In this document: piece after piece, positions 1 to 11,200 of the stretch
How positions within the stretch are numbered: the stretch's first letter is position 1
Layout of the letters: each line of letters opens with the position of its first letter
Source of the DNA: Pseudoscleropodium purum
Lineage: Eukaryota > Streptophyta > Bryopsida > Hypnales > Brachytheciaceae
Assembly: GCA_963969395.1 (NCBI GenBank)
Contig: OZ017799.1
Location: 6,140,501-6,204,500, forward strand
Direction of reading: 5' to 3'
DNA: 64,000 bases
The notes under the pieces: model-generated
Told to the model about the DNA's origin: nothing
The model's database searches: none
Seen by the model: the letters and a program-made list of their open reading frames with translations, nothing else
Position numbers and translations under genes: made by a program

Positions 1-1079
1 TTTCAATAAAAACTAGCTCTTATTTGACCCTTCATCAATTCCTTTTTGATTCTATATGCATCTTAGGAGTAAAGCCCAATTCCAATTCTTTCAATCCTAA
101 TTTGACATCTAGTCTACCTCTAATTGAACTTAGTAGACTTTTAATTGCATTAGGACGGAACAAAGTAAAATTTGGTTTGATAGTGTAAGTCACAATTGCA
201 CTAGGTCCATTTGTGGACATCTTACCAACTACCGATTTATTAGTTCTACTGAATCAAAATACTATATGACAATTTTTTAACTTCAAGGAAAACAAAGAAA
301 TCGATAAATTATTTACCACTTAATGATCAAATTTGAAAAAATTAGAATTTACATTTGGGAATGAAGGACCCCAAATTAGCTAGGAGAGGTTGCAAGATAC
401 CAAATTAACGACTCCAAAATTGAGGTAGATTTTGACATTAAAAAGAATCATAATTATAATTAGTAGGGGATGTGAATAATGTTTTCATTGAGTTTGCTCA
501 ACTCTTACTTGTCCTTTCAACCCATGAAGAAATCTTCCATGAATCCAATGCCCATTTAAATCATTATACAATAGTTTCAATATATTTAGAGGTAAGTGTT
601 GGGAAAGATCTCCAACTATGACTCCCCTTCATATGAATCCCCTCCAAATGACACCCAACAAATCGTGATCCAAGTCCAATTTTACCCTTCTTGCATTCTA
701 ATGTAATAAAATTGTAAAGAGAGTGGAATTGAGGTTTATAGGGATAGAATTAGGTTAATAGTCATTGATTTCTAATTTCCAAGAACACACCTATGCAATT
801 TATATATGGGCAATTAAAGGTTCTTTAACTAATTATTTCACCATTTCAAATAGATGTTTTGGATTACCATTGCAACCATGTATGGAGTTCAAAGAACCAC
901 AATAGAATCCAAAAGGTCAAGAATAGTCCTCTCTAGGGAGAAGAATAGAAGTTATGTATTTTTGTTTTGACCACCTATAATGTGCTTTTAAAAAATTTGA
1001 AATATGAGTTGATCAAAATACATGTGAAAAACTCTCAAACTTACCATTCTATTCAAAAGATTTGCAAAACCGATCAGTC

Positions 1080-1700
1080 TACCACATTTTGTAGTACCAC
1101 ATTTTGTAGTCTACCACATTTTGTAGTCTACTACATTTTGTAGTCTACCATATTTTGTTCTACCACATTTTGTAGATTGCCACATTTTGTAGTTATTGCC
1201 ACATTGTGTACTCTGCTACATTTTATACTCAAACACATTTTGTTGACACATTTTGTAGTACCACATTTTATAGTCTAACACATTTTGTAGTTACTGCCAC
1301 ATTGTGTACTCTGCTACATTTTGTACTCAACCCCATTTTGTTGACACATTTTGTAGTACCACATTTTATAGTTTGACACATTTTGTAGTTACTGCCACAT
1401 TGTGTACTCTGCTACATTTTGTACTCAACCCCATTTTGTTGACACATTTTGTACTACCACATTTTATAGTCTGACACATTTTGTAGTTATTGCCACATTG
1501 TGTACTCTGCTACATTTTGTACTCAACCCCATTTTGTTGACACATTTTGTACTACCACATTTTATAGTCTGCCACATTTTGTAGTTGCTGCCACATTTTG
1601 TAGTTACTGCCACATAGTGTACTCTACCACATTTTGTACTCTGCCACATTTTATACTACCACATTTTGTACTCCTACATTTTGCCACATTTTGCCACAAT
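1080..1700. repeat. Nested tandem satellite, 98-bp higher-order unit
   Basis: The whole stretch is built from a short degenerate monomer of about 14-18 bp around the core CCACATTTTGTAGT. From about 1193 the monomers are organised into a higher-order unit of 98 bp: the landmark TTRYTGCC recurs at 1193, 1291, 1389, 1487 and 1585, always exactly 98 bp apart. Before 1193 only simple monomers are present, and after about 1620 the array decays into shorter CCACATTTTG pieces. The open frames that cross it (Phe/Cys/Thr/His-rich) are a by-product of the repeat and are not credible proteins. Confidence 0.93.
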
Positions 1701-2798
1701 ATGTCATGAAGATTTGTGAATAGGTTTAAAATGCCACTTTTTGCTACAATATGTCATAAAGATTTGTGATAGGATTGGAATAGCACAAAGTTTTTGTTGT
1801 CAAATTCCCCCCTTTTTTTTCAAATTCCTATCCTATAATTCCCACAATACTTTAGAAATTGCCATACCTTGCTTTAGTCTCCATACCTAGCTTTGGTCTT
1901 TGTATAAATAATGAACAAGAACTTGAAATGACTTGAAACTTCACCACAGTGTAGATGAACTATTCAACTACTTACATAACAATTTTCATTTCAATCTAAG
2001 ATATTGATCAACTTTAGTGGACATTTTTTCACTACTAACTCTCTGACCCTCTTTAAGATACCCTAGAAACTGCCATATCTAGCTTTGGTCTACCACAAAT
2101 GATGGATAGTAGCTTCAAATAACTTGAAATTTCACCACAATATACCCATCTTCTCTCAAATTATGCATATATATCCAAAACTTTGTGATTGTGGTTGCCT
2201 CCAGCATACTCTAGATTGATTTAAAAAAAAATCAAAACTTTACATTCAAGCCTGGGAATCTAAATCAATCAATCTTGACAGACACACGTTCAATCCAGCC
2301 TTCTTCATGGATCATTGTTTTTTCAACTCCAGGAGACACTAAACCCTAAACCTCAATTCTAAGAGGCACTAAGCCCTAAACCTCAATCCTGGATTGGGGA
2401 ACAGATGGGAAGATGCCGAGCATAATGTTAAATCCACAGGTCACTTGCAGCATCAACATTCATTTGTCCTTTTCATATTCTTTCCGATGGGGTTGCCATG
2501 ATCTTGCTGCATTCGAAATCTCTTGAATATGAAGTACATATCACAAAAAATCATGGTGTGCTTCCCCATCTTCCCCTCTTTTTCTTCGTCATTTTTCTCG
2601 ATATGCAGAGCGATGATTTGTGAAATACTCCGTAACAAATTTTAGTGCCAACTTTAATTTTCCTGAATGTATGCCTTCATGTCAATTTGAAATCCATTGC
2701 TTGTGTATAATTTGCTCTAATTCCAAAGTAGGATCTCGAACGGTGCTTGATTGCAGTCGAACGTGGAAGCAAATTATTTTCTGGTACTATTGACTAAT
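1701..2798. other. AT-rich spacer, no gene recognised
   Basis: Mostly AT-rich non-coding sequence. Around 2335-2395 a roughly 30-bp phrase containing the telomere-like heptamer CCCTAAA occurs twice in tandem. A 61-codon minus-strand frame at 2453-2638 is open but has no recognisable motif, so I do not call it a gene. Confidence 0.4.
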
Positions 2799-3011
2799 TT
2801 ATGAATGTTTTAGTAGTAAATTTGAAGCGGGAACCTTCATGCGCTTCTTCAAACCTCGAACATCTTCAACTATTGCACCGACAAGAAAGTACGACTGCTC
2901 CCTCAAAAGGAATCTGCGACTAACTTTAAGTTCATACACCCGATTTCCACTCTCCCCAAAGGACAGAAAACAACTGATTTCTTCCATTTCTTCGGGTTCA
3001 GATGAATTCAT
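2799..3011 (-). CDS. Possible small ORF, 70 aa, unknown
   Basis: The minus strand is open from an ATG at 3011 to a stop at 2799. The composition is protein-like: an acidic N-terminus (EPEEMEE) followed by a hydrophobic/basic part (SRRFLLREQSYFLVGAIVED). The same frame stays open upstream of this ATG for about 20 codons (through a KDPVPGEK phrase) before reaching a TGA. It could therefore be the last exon of a longer gene, or a decayed fragment, rather than a complete small protein. I recognise no family. It lies in a patch (2.8-4.0 kb) that is less AT-rich than its surroundings, together with the 60-aa frame at 3798-3980. Confidence 0.28.
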   Translation of the reverse strand: MNSSEPEEMEEISCFLSFGESGNRVYELKVSRRFLLREQSYFLVGAIVEDVRGLKKRMKVPASNLLLKHS

Positions 3012-3797
3012 TTTGAGAAGAATTTTTTCTCCTGGAACTGGATCCTTAAATATCTTTGGATTCCACCATCAGTAATCGCTCCGAGGGCTCCATTCTAATG
3101 CCCACAGCTCAACAGATCACATGCAGTTCCACTGTTCGCACGTTAAGTGACTCTGTCAATGTGAATTTGCTTGCTATGTGAGTGCAGCGAGGCACTGGGC
3201 ATGCAGAGGAGATTCGGCAGCGAGGTACTGACATGCAGTGATTCTCAGGATCTTTTCTGTCTGTGACCGTCAGGATCGATCTTCTTGCAACCATTTAGGA
3301 GCATGCTTGCAGAGATCACTTCCAAGCGTTCCCTCTCAATGCAATTGCAGTGAAGGCTAGTCTAACAGGCCCTTGGTATTCTGTATATCCGTAAGCATGC
3401 AGGGTGTCTATTTTACACTACAGAAGAGACCCACCATGTTTGCCGTCAGAATGTCACTTGTAAGGATCAACAAATCATAGTATATGTTGGCATATTTGTT
3501 AACAACGCGAAATTCTAAGAAATTGGTGCTTTTTCAGTAGCCCTTCTGGGTACAGAAGTAAGAGAAGTACCGAGTCACGCACTTAGCACACTGATTTAAA
3601 TCACTGTAGTTTAGGGTTAGATAATGACATCAAACCCTGATCAATATTGACCACACCTGCTTACTCATACACTTGCAACTATTAGCTTATGATAAATATG
3701 TTTTAGTCTAGTTCATTTCCACAGCGATCGGAAGACTTGTTGCTTCGTTTCTGAGATTTTCAGTTACAGTTGGTTATCCAACTTCTTAGGTCGACTC

Positions 3798-3980
3798 TCA
3801 ATCTTCTGCCTTCTGGACCATTGTGTCAACAACTCGCTGCGTCCACTGATCATATGTTAACCTTCGATGATTCCAACTACGGTCTGGGCTTTGCCGTCTG
3901 ATAGTCTTCTTGTGACGAACAATTGCAAGTCCAAACCCCAAAACCCAATTCCTAAAAAACCCTTTCCCTTTCAAGCTCAT
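3798..3980 (-). CDS. Possible small basic protein, 60 aa, unknown
   Basis: The minus-strand frame from ATG 3980 to stop 3798 encodes a basic peptide. It has a short hydrophobic stretch near the N-terminus (NWVLGFGLAIV) followed by an Arg/Lys/Trp-rich tail. The amino-acid mix looks like real protein rather than AT-biased noise. No homologous family is recognised. It could be a first exon, an organelle-targeted small protein or a fragment. There is no clear splice link to the frame at 2799-3011. Confidence 0.28.
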   Translation of the reverse strand: MSLKGKGFFRNWVLGFGLAIVRHKKTIRRQSPDRSWNHRRLTYDQWTQRVVDTMVQKAED

Positions 3981-4431
3981 GGAGAGATCACTTCCATTAC
4001 ATCATAATTAGGGTAGATGTTACGTTTTGTCTCACTCTATGCATTTCAAGATTTGTAGGAGTGAGATAACACATTCGCAGTTGATACAAAATTGGTTTTT
4101 TGACTTAAAGTAGATTGTGATTCTATTGCGAACCTGTTTCATTTGTAAAATTGATTGATAACTCAAATTCGAGTAAGTTGATTGTGAAGAAATTGACGTG
4201 CATACCAAACTTGAATATGAGCAAATCTTTAGTCCATGGACTGTTGTTCTTTTAGTATTGAGGAGGGAGGTTTTGAATGACGATGTCGTGCACTTATGAT
4301 TGGGCTTGTAATACCTCCTGAACGCCAGGACTCCCGGTGCAAAGGGTTTGGTAATCCTAATGTCATTAACTTGATTTTGAATTGCCATCTCTTGTACACT
4401 TTTGTATTAAATGATTTAAGTCATATACTGT

Positions 4432-4545
4432 TTGCTATCACAGCTATCTTGCCTTCACTTGTTTCATCTACGTACATTTTCAATACCAAGGTATTGAGAA
4501 TGTACGTAGATGGAACAAGTGGAGGTGAGATAGCTGTGATAGCAA
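4432..4545 (+). ncRNA. Candidate hairpin RNA / MIRNA-like foldback
   Basis: Two 57-base arms, 4432-4488 and 4489-4545, are inverted copies. I paired them base by base (position i with 8977-i). All positions except the central A-A pair up: 51 Watson-Crick pairs and five others, at 4450/4527, 4451/4526, 4455/4522, 4464/4513 and 4479/4498. All five of the others are G-T in the plus-strand reading, hence G-U wobbles in a plus-strand RNA; in a minus-strand RNA they would be A-C mismatches. There are no bulges, and weaker pairing continues a few bases outside. This fits a young microRNA or siRNA precursor transcribed from the plus strand. A foldback MITE is the main alternative, but I see no convincing target-site duplication. 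I do not recognise a known miRNA. Confidence 0.5.
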
Positions 4546-4559
4546 CCTTGTATGGATAA

Positions 4560-5493
4560 CTAAGCCATGGCCACCTCAGTCAGTGAACCAGGGCGATTTA
4601 GGATTTCTTTATTATTATGTAGATTGATTTAATTATTATCATGATCGAGTATTACATCCGGTGCGCTATGGTTAGTAGCCCAGTTGCCTCATTAAATATA
4701 CACCCAGCCCTCTCTAATATCACACCCTGTGTTCTCTCATCAAACCCGATGGAGTGGCCATACCCAGGGCACAACAAACTTTGCACTACTCTCGCAACCT
4801 AATCACAAGAGGTTGCATACAAATGCAACACTCAGGAGTTAAACAAATGTTTTACACCACACGTTTGACTCCTGCGGTACAACCCCACAAAACTTCTTCT
4901 TAATGTCTCTATTACATGCAACACAAAGTCGCAAAACTCTATTGAGACATCCCATGCATTTCAAGCACCTTGACTGTAACATTCAAGAGTTTTTCAAAGG
5001 CAAGTGACCCACCGGAACTAACTTGTTGAAACCATACAGAAACCTTGGCTCAGCAACAAGCATCACCAGATTACGGAGAGATTTCTATCACTCTTGCCTG
5101 GCACCTCAAAAGCACTACAAAGCCATTGCTGTGGTGTTTCAAGCCCAGCCGCTCTAATGCTCTGCCTTTTGTTTCAAGATGCGGCAACATGACAATCAAA
5201 CTACTCAAAAGACTCACTCAGTCAGCACACAATAAAAAATAAAATAAAAAACAGAAAACCTCCGTATCACAGACCCTGATCCTCCGGACAACAAACCCAA
5301 CAACAAAGCAAATCCAACAACAAAACCAAACACAAAAGAATAGAACATCACAAATTTCAACACAAGCACAAAGAACGAACTTACTGTAGCTAGCTAGTTA
5401 TTAGAACGAACTCACTCCTGCAAAACAACTACTCAATCAAAGCGAACAACTGAACATGCATCACGACTACAAAATGAAGAGATATTTATCTTA
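4560..5493. other. Spacer, nothing recognised
   Basis: Mixed-composition sequence without a convincing coding frame, repeat array or RNA gene. A run of plus-strand codons at 5045-5242 is open for 65 codons but has no family signal. Confidence 0.4.
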
Positions 5494-5892
5494 TCACTGT
5501 AGCAGTGGGTGTAGCGGACATAACGAGGTCCTCCCCTCGTTGTTGACCGGGAGATGATTCAAACGTACGTGTGATTGCTGGAGCTCTCCGTCCGTCAGTC
5601 TGCTTGTGATCTTTTTGCATATCTGATGATGAAGAAGTCTGAAGTCTGTCAAACTCTGTCTGAAGCTTCCCTGTGTCCTGCCCTGCCGTGCCATACTTTT
5701 GGTCAAGTCCGCAGCACTGTTCAACTTTACTAACTTACCAGGAGGGCCGTGCATTGGCCTCCTACACAGGCACACAGGTCTCATGAAAGCCTCCCAACTG
5801 TGAGCAGGCAACAGCGTGAGTTCTATTATGTCACAGAATGCACGTCCAATATGGATGTGATAATATGGAGTTGAACCATTGTAGTGTCGCAT
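5494..5892 (-). CDS. Uncertain ORF, 132 aa
   Basis: This is the longest open frame in the first 8 kb, from ATG 5892 to stop 5494 on the minus strand. It is rich in Leu, Arg, His and Pro, with a Cys/Arg cluster around residues 40-46. No domain, signal peptide or membrane segment is evident, and there are no recognisable splice partners. An open frame of this length can occur by chance in a locally less AT-rich stretch, so this is a candidate orphan ORF only. Confidence 0.2.
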   Translation of the reverse strand: MRHYNGSTPYYHIHIGRAFCDIIELTLLPAHSWEAFMRPVCLCRRPMHGPPGKLVKLNSAADLTKSMARQGRTQGSFRQSLTDFRLLHHQICKKITSRLTDGELQQSHVRLNHLPVNNEGRTSLCPLHPLLQ

Positions 5893-6504
5893 ATTTTAAA
5901 GTGACATTATTAACCGCTGGGGATACGTGTACCGTAATGGTGCATATTGGGGGTACGTTTTAACCCTACTGTATTGCCAATCCATTTCTAATCACCCCTC
6001 ATTTTATTTATATAAGCTTCTCTCTTTCTTTCCGATCATGTAGAAAATAGTGATTAATTTAGGGAGGTAATCCATTCTTGGTATTTGCAGGGTGGGTTTC
6101 TTTAGAGTAAATTTTCACATGTGTAGAAATAGGCAACAGAACGTATGCATAATTTTCCAGATTTTTTTTTATAACATAGAATTATTATGACTTTTTTAGT
6201 GGAAGATGGGCTTTCTCGCATACTTTTGATATAGACCTTCTTTCTAATCAAGAGTTGGTTGCAAAATCCATCAAAGATGAATAAAATATTGAGAATCTTA
6301 TTAGCCAATCATAATGTACTACAACTGCATCGGTAATCACACCATAAATAATCATTGCTCATGTCTTTTGCACAAAAAATAAATAGCCAACATTCATTTG
6401 CTAAAATGAGACATTGGTCAAGAATGGTTTGCCTCCCATATGGCACAAATCTTAGCAAAACTGTACATTTTAATTAGTTGTAAGACTCTCAATATTGCAA
6501 CCAA

Positions 6505-6745
6505 TACTTAGTCAATTTTGCAACCAACTTGTGGTCGGAAATAAGAAGACCTACATGACTAGTATAGGTTGAATAAAATCTTCAATTTAAAAATTCATAA
6601 TAATTATGTTCTGAAAATTAAAATTCTGAAAAATTATGGAATCCTTCCAAACCTCTATTTCTAAACACAAGAAAATTTCCCCACTTGAGAAACCTATCTT
6701 TTAGATATGCATAATTGCTTAAGTAGTTGGAAATGGGTTGGTTAC
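6505..6745 (-). repeat. Dispersed repeat, copy 1 (inverse of 30664-30897)
   Basis: Read on the minus strand, this segment follows 30664-30897 base by base with scattered substitutions and small indels. It starts at ACCCATTTCCAAC and ends at GGTTGGTTGCAAAAT. Roughly three quarters of positions agree by eye. It has no coding content and no visible terminal repeats, so it is probably a fragment of an old transposable element. Confidence 0.7.
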
Positions 6746-7464
6746 TTTAAAGCAAGGAGTCAAATATCCTTATTACATTCTCCTACAATCTCAATCCTCA
6801 ATTGCAATGGCATGTGTCCTAGTAGAGATTAGCAAATGAAGCAAGTGCATAATAGAATACAAATGGAATATCTACATGGATGGTTTGAAGGAAAATAAAT
6901 TGGAAGTTGAATCAATAGAGTTTGATTTGTAAGCTCCTTGTAATTATGTAATTTCATTGAACACATACAATATGGATTGTTGAACAAGAAACATAGATGT
7001 TCATTTTATAAATGTGTAGAAAAAAAAATCACTTCAAGTTGCACAAGTTAATTCAATCAATTGCAAGCCAAACAAATAACAATAATTTGCACTACTTCCA
7101 AAATTACACAATTTTGTAAAGCACACTATTATGGTAGCTCACAATGTCTTCAATTTAGTACAACAACTCACATTGTTTTCATAATATCTGAAACACTATG
7201 ATTTGCATCCCACTTCTATCTACATTTCATCCATTCATCTACTTCTAGTTTTCATTCAACTTTCATTCAATTTTCATCTACATTTCATTCAAAGGTTCAC
7301 ACTAATTAGATCACATTTATCCCAAGTTATCCAAATTTGTGAGTGGATCTTGCACCATTCAAGCTTATACAAATCCTTCTTTAGTACCACTGTAGTCCAT
7401 CCAAAATGCTATGGATGCGAGCATCAACACATTGGCAACATGGCGCAAAAATTAGTGAGGATAT

Positions 7465-7543
7465 AAGGTACGTGCACCCAAAATTGTCACCTGAAATCAA
7501 TAGAGTACTGATTTCAAGTGGTGATTCTGGATGCACATACCTT
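7465..7543. repeat. Foldback, 35-bp arms with 9-bp loop
   Basis: The arms 7465-7499 and 7509-7543 are inverted copies: both start AAGGTAYGTGCAYCCA when read inward. They match at 28 of 35 positions, and all seven differences are transitions. Unlike the hairpin at 4.4 kb, the wobble-compatible differences are split between the strands (three on plus, four on minus), so strand-specific RNA selection is not supported. It could be a short foldback element or an old hairpin locus. Confidence 0.6.
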
Positions 7544-8297
7544 AGCAGAGTTAGAAACAGATCAGACAAACCTTAGATCATTCACTGAAATCAAGGAATG
7601 AGCAAAAAATATTTCGACGTTTCATAGACATTAGCTGCAATATTTACATACCATAAGTTCAATCCTAGCGTATGGGGATTACGCAACCTGTAACCTAATC
7701 CCCTTTTCAAAACATTTTCATCTCGTTTGATTGGGAACCACATATCAACAATTTTGACCTGTAGGAGATAAAAGATCTTGCACAGCGAAAGGAAAATGGC
7801 TTCAAACCAGGTTCACTGATTCCCAGAGCCAGGGCCATAAGATCCTTCTACACCTGCTATACATGAATAAAATTATTATATACAAGAGACCCCTCCACGA
7901 AATGTTCTACAGTACACAACTAGGCTACATTAAAACTTACACGAGCACCCTTGCAAACAGTGCCTTTTTCTCCGTTTATGAACATTCTCCGTATCAAAAT
8001 TCACACCTCACTGGCAAAATAAATCTTAGAGATTTGCAGAGAGAACAAACACACTATAGCCAAACCTCGTCATACCAGAAGATGCTGGCAGTTCTGATAT
8101 TTGCATTTGCTTTGAGCCTTTCCTGTATCAGTTTCTTCACATGCAGAAAATTAGCGTAAAAAATGGAGGGTAGTATTCTCACAACCTGAGTTGTATGTCG
8201 TATCGCACCAGTGACAGCTTTTATGTACGCTGATTTGTTGACAGCCACCGCCTCCTAATCAGGTCAAGATATCGAACATAATGCCAAGCTGTTTCCT

Positions 8298-11200
8298 TCA
8301 ATCTTGAATGTCCAAAACTGTATTTTTTGGTTGATCATAGGGCTTGCAGTGTGACCCAACAGAGAGGTCAGACTGAGAGCAGTTGCTGGATCTGGACGAC
8401 GATCCGGAGGAGACAGTTGAAGGAGGAGGCAGTTGAAGTGTGGGTTGGGGAGTGTGTGAGCTGCTCAAATTCTCCTGTATTGGTCTTCGAGGTCCATACG
8501 CCCAGTCTCTCTCTTGTGGTGGATTAAGAATTCGTAGTACCTGAAATTAGCAATGGATTGTCAAGCTTAGCATTTCACATGTTGCGATTAGTGGGACTCA
8601 CAGGTATGTGCTCCCAATTCCCCAATCGTTATGAATGGGGGACGTGATCTCCTTTTTTATCGAACTAGTTGAAACCGGGTTCATCAAACATTAGGGGACA
8701 GACACAATTGTGCACTCTAGCATTCTCTATTTGTCCACCTTAATGAATGAGGAACTTGGCCATTTCCAAGTCTCTAGTTGGAGATTTCAACAAACTAGAG
8801 GACAACCAAATCCATCAAGCAGTAAGAGGATTCCTATCGTGTGTTCTCCCTTCTCCATTCAACCATCTCAATAGATGGGAAACATGGTCTCCTCAATCAG
8901 GCTCCAGATAGCACTTTCAACGAAGTGGTTGAAATCCAATTAGATAATAAAGAATCAGAGACAACGAATTCTAACAAGAATAATGCAGTGGAACTTGTCA
9001 CCTAATTCACCATTTTGTGTGCCACAAGAATAGGATGAAGTGCAAGGGAATAGGATAAAGTTCAAAACTACACACCTGGGCCATCCGAGGTCGTTTACTA
9101 GGGTCTTTCTTTATGCATTGGATTGCGGCGTGCATCATACAATGCGACTCATACTCATTGTACTGCCCCTTCAGCCTTGGATCAAGAAGCTCTTTGTCGT
9201 ACAAAGCAAGCCGTTGTCGTGCCTGTCAGCATTGGAACAATCACTCAGCACATCGTTTACATCAACAAGATTTCCAACCTAAGTTCAAACACAGAGTACT
9301 GTCGTGGATATTGACTTCATCAAATCGCAAGGGGCAGAAATGGACTAGATAACCTTCCAGAGAGAGCAATGGTAACAGCTCATGCAATCTAGCATAGCAA
9401 ATAGTGGAAAATGAAAACTAGGGTGCTACAGATTGTATTCATTGAGTATAGACAAATAAGGGTGAGTCACATGCTCTCCTAAAAAAAAGGAGTTGACTAT
9501 CTAGATCAAAGAAGACGAAGAAGGCGGAGCACAAATGTCAGCAAGTATAATTGACAAAAATTGAGTGAGAGCCAAAAGAAGAATGCTAAGTCTCACCCAC
9601 TCCACCAGAGAAACTTCATGCTTGGGCCGACTGTGTTCAATAGATTTACGGCCTGTGAGAAGTTCCAGCAGTACAACGCCGAAAGCGTACACATCTGCTT
9701 TGACCGTGATCTGCCCTGTCTCCGCATACTCTGGAGCTAAATACCCAATGGTGCCTAACACCCGAGTCTCTTCTGCCAAGTCCCCATCTGTCTGCCGTCT
9801 TGCCAGTCCAAAATCCCCAACCTAATCCAAACAATCCATGTCCAAATGTCACCAAGGATAATAAGTATAAAGCACCGTTTTTGGTAAGACTACTGCTCGA
9901 CACTCATGTGCACACTAGCTTTGCACTCGAGTAAAACAAACAACTAAAGGGATTGAACTCGAGGCTCAATCCCTGTAGCACTCGCTTACTTTTTGTGCAA
10001 AAGTCCTACTCAAACTTCCTCAAGTTCACTGTAATATTTTTCAAAATGAGTTCTTGAAAAACACAACAAATTTAAACAGAGTTTTCTTCACAAATCTTAA
10101 ACCCGATCAGTGCAGATGAAGTACGAAAAGAAACTACATAATTTTTTTAAACATTGCTTTGTGCCACTGCTCAAATCGCAGCTCTTTAGATTCTTATCTT
10201 TTAGGCGGTTCCCATCATCAAATTTCAATATAGGAAGAGCCCTTTCATTCTCCTCTCATCCTCCCATGCCTCAGATTTTACCCTCCATGAAGCCAAGTCC
10301 ACGTAAAATTATCCAAATAAGCATTTGAGCATGGCTAATATTACTAAAATGTAATTTTTTTGTTTACTTCTGTTGGAAGTCAATAGGCAATTTCAGATTC
10401 AATTAGCATGCATTTCTTGAATAAATTATGAACATAGACGTATTCAAAATTGACACTAGGCACAGTGGCTGTACGGAGGCTGTACATTATAGGCAAGAAT
10501 CTGTACGACTCGGTTTCAGAAATAAGTCCCAATTCCGTGCAATTATCTTAATACACAGAAGAAAACGTAAAGACTTACCATTGGAGTAAAGTCGTGTGTG
10601 AGCAAAATATTATTGGGTCGCAAATCACGATGAACAATGCACCCTACACGACATTCTTCGTGCAGATACCGCAATGCTCTGGCTGCCCCAAGTGCTATCT
10701 TGTGTCGGTGATGCCATTGCAAATCCGTCTTGCTCTTTGCTGACATCCACACCAGAAACCCCCCCAAATAAACCTTAATTTTTGCTACAATTGGCGAAAT
10801 TCCACAACTTTGGCAGTTTTAATGGCGAACGGGTTGAAACATAAATGTATACCAGTTCTAGTTTTGGGAGCTTTGGGTAGAAAAATGTCACATTTCTTTC
10901 TCCCAGAATCGAGACAATTTGAAAAAATTGACGATGACATGATCGCTTTAACAGTGCCCACAAGATTCAACCTAAGAGATTGCAGCTGATAGTTTGAGTA
11001 TTACATTCCGGTCTTTCATACATTATTTTTAATGTTTTGATACCTGCACAGCACTTCACTTTCTACCACATAAAGAAGGAATAATGCTACAAAAATTTCG
11101 AAGGATCACCTAGAGTTCAAGATTTTAGCTTGTGAATAGTGGAATGAGGGTCAAGAGGGAGCTCTCAAATCCCCCATCCAAAAGAGAACAAGGGACCTTC

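Noticed and set aside
1402..1709. Overlapping open frames in the 98-bp satellite
   Set aside because: They are translations of the tandem repeat (repeating Phe-Cys-Thr-x-Pro-His phrases) and change identity with frame; not genes.
4436..4460. Resemblance of the 4.4-kb hairpin arm to miR396
   Set aside because: The segments share CACAGCT and TCTTG in register, but only about 14 of 21 positions agree and the 3' part of the miRNA differs, so I do not call it miR396.
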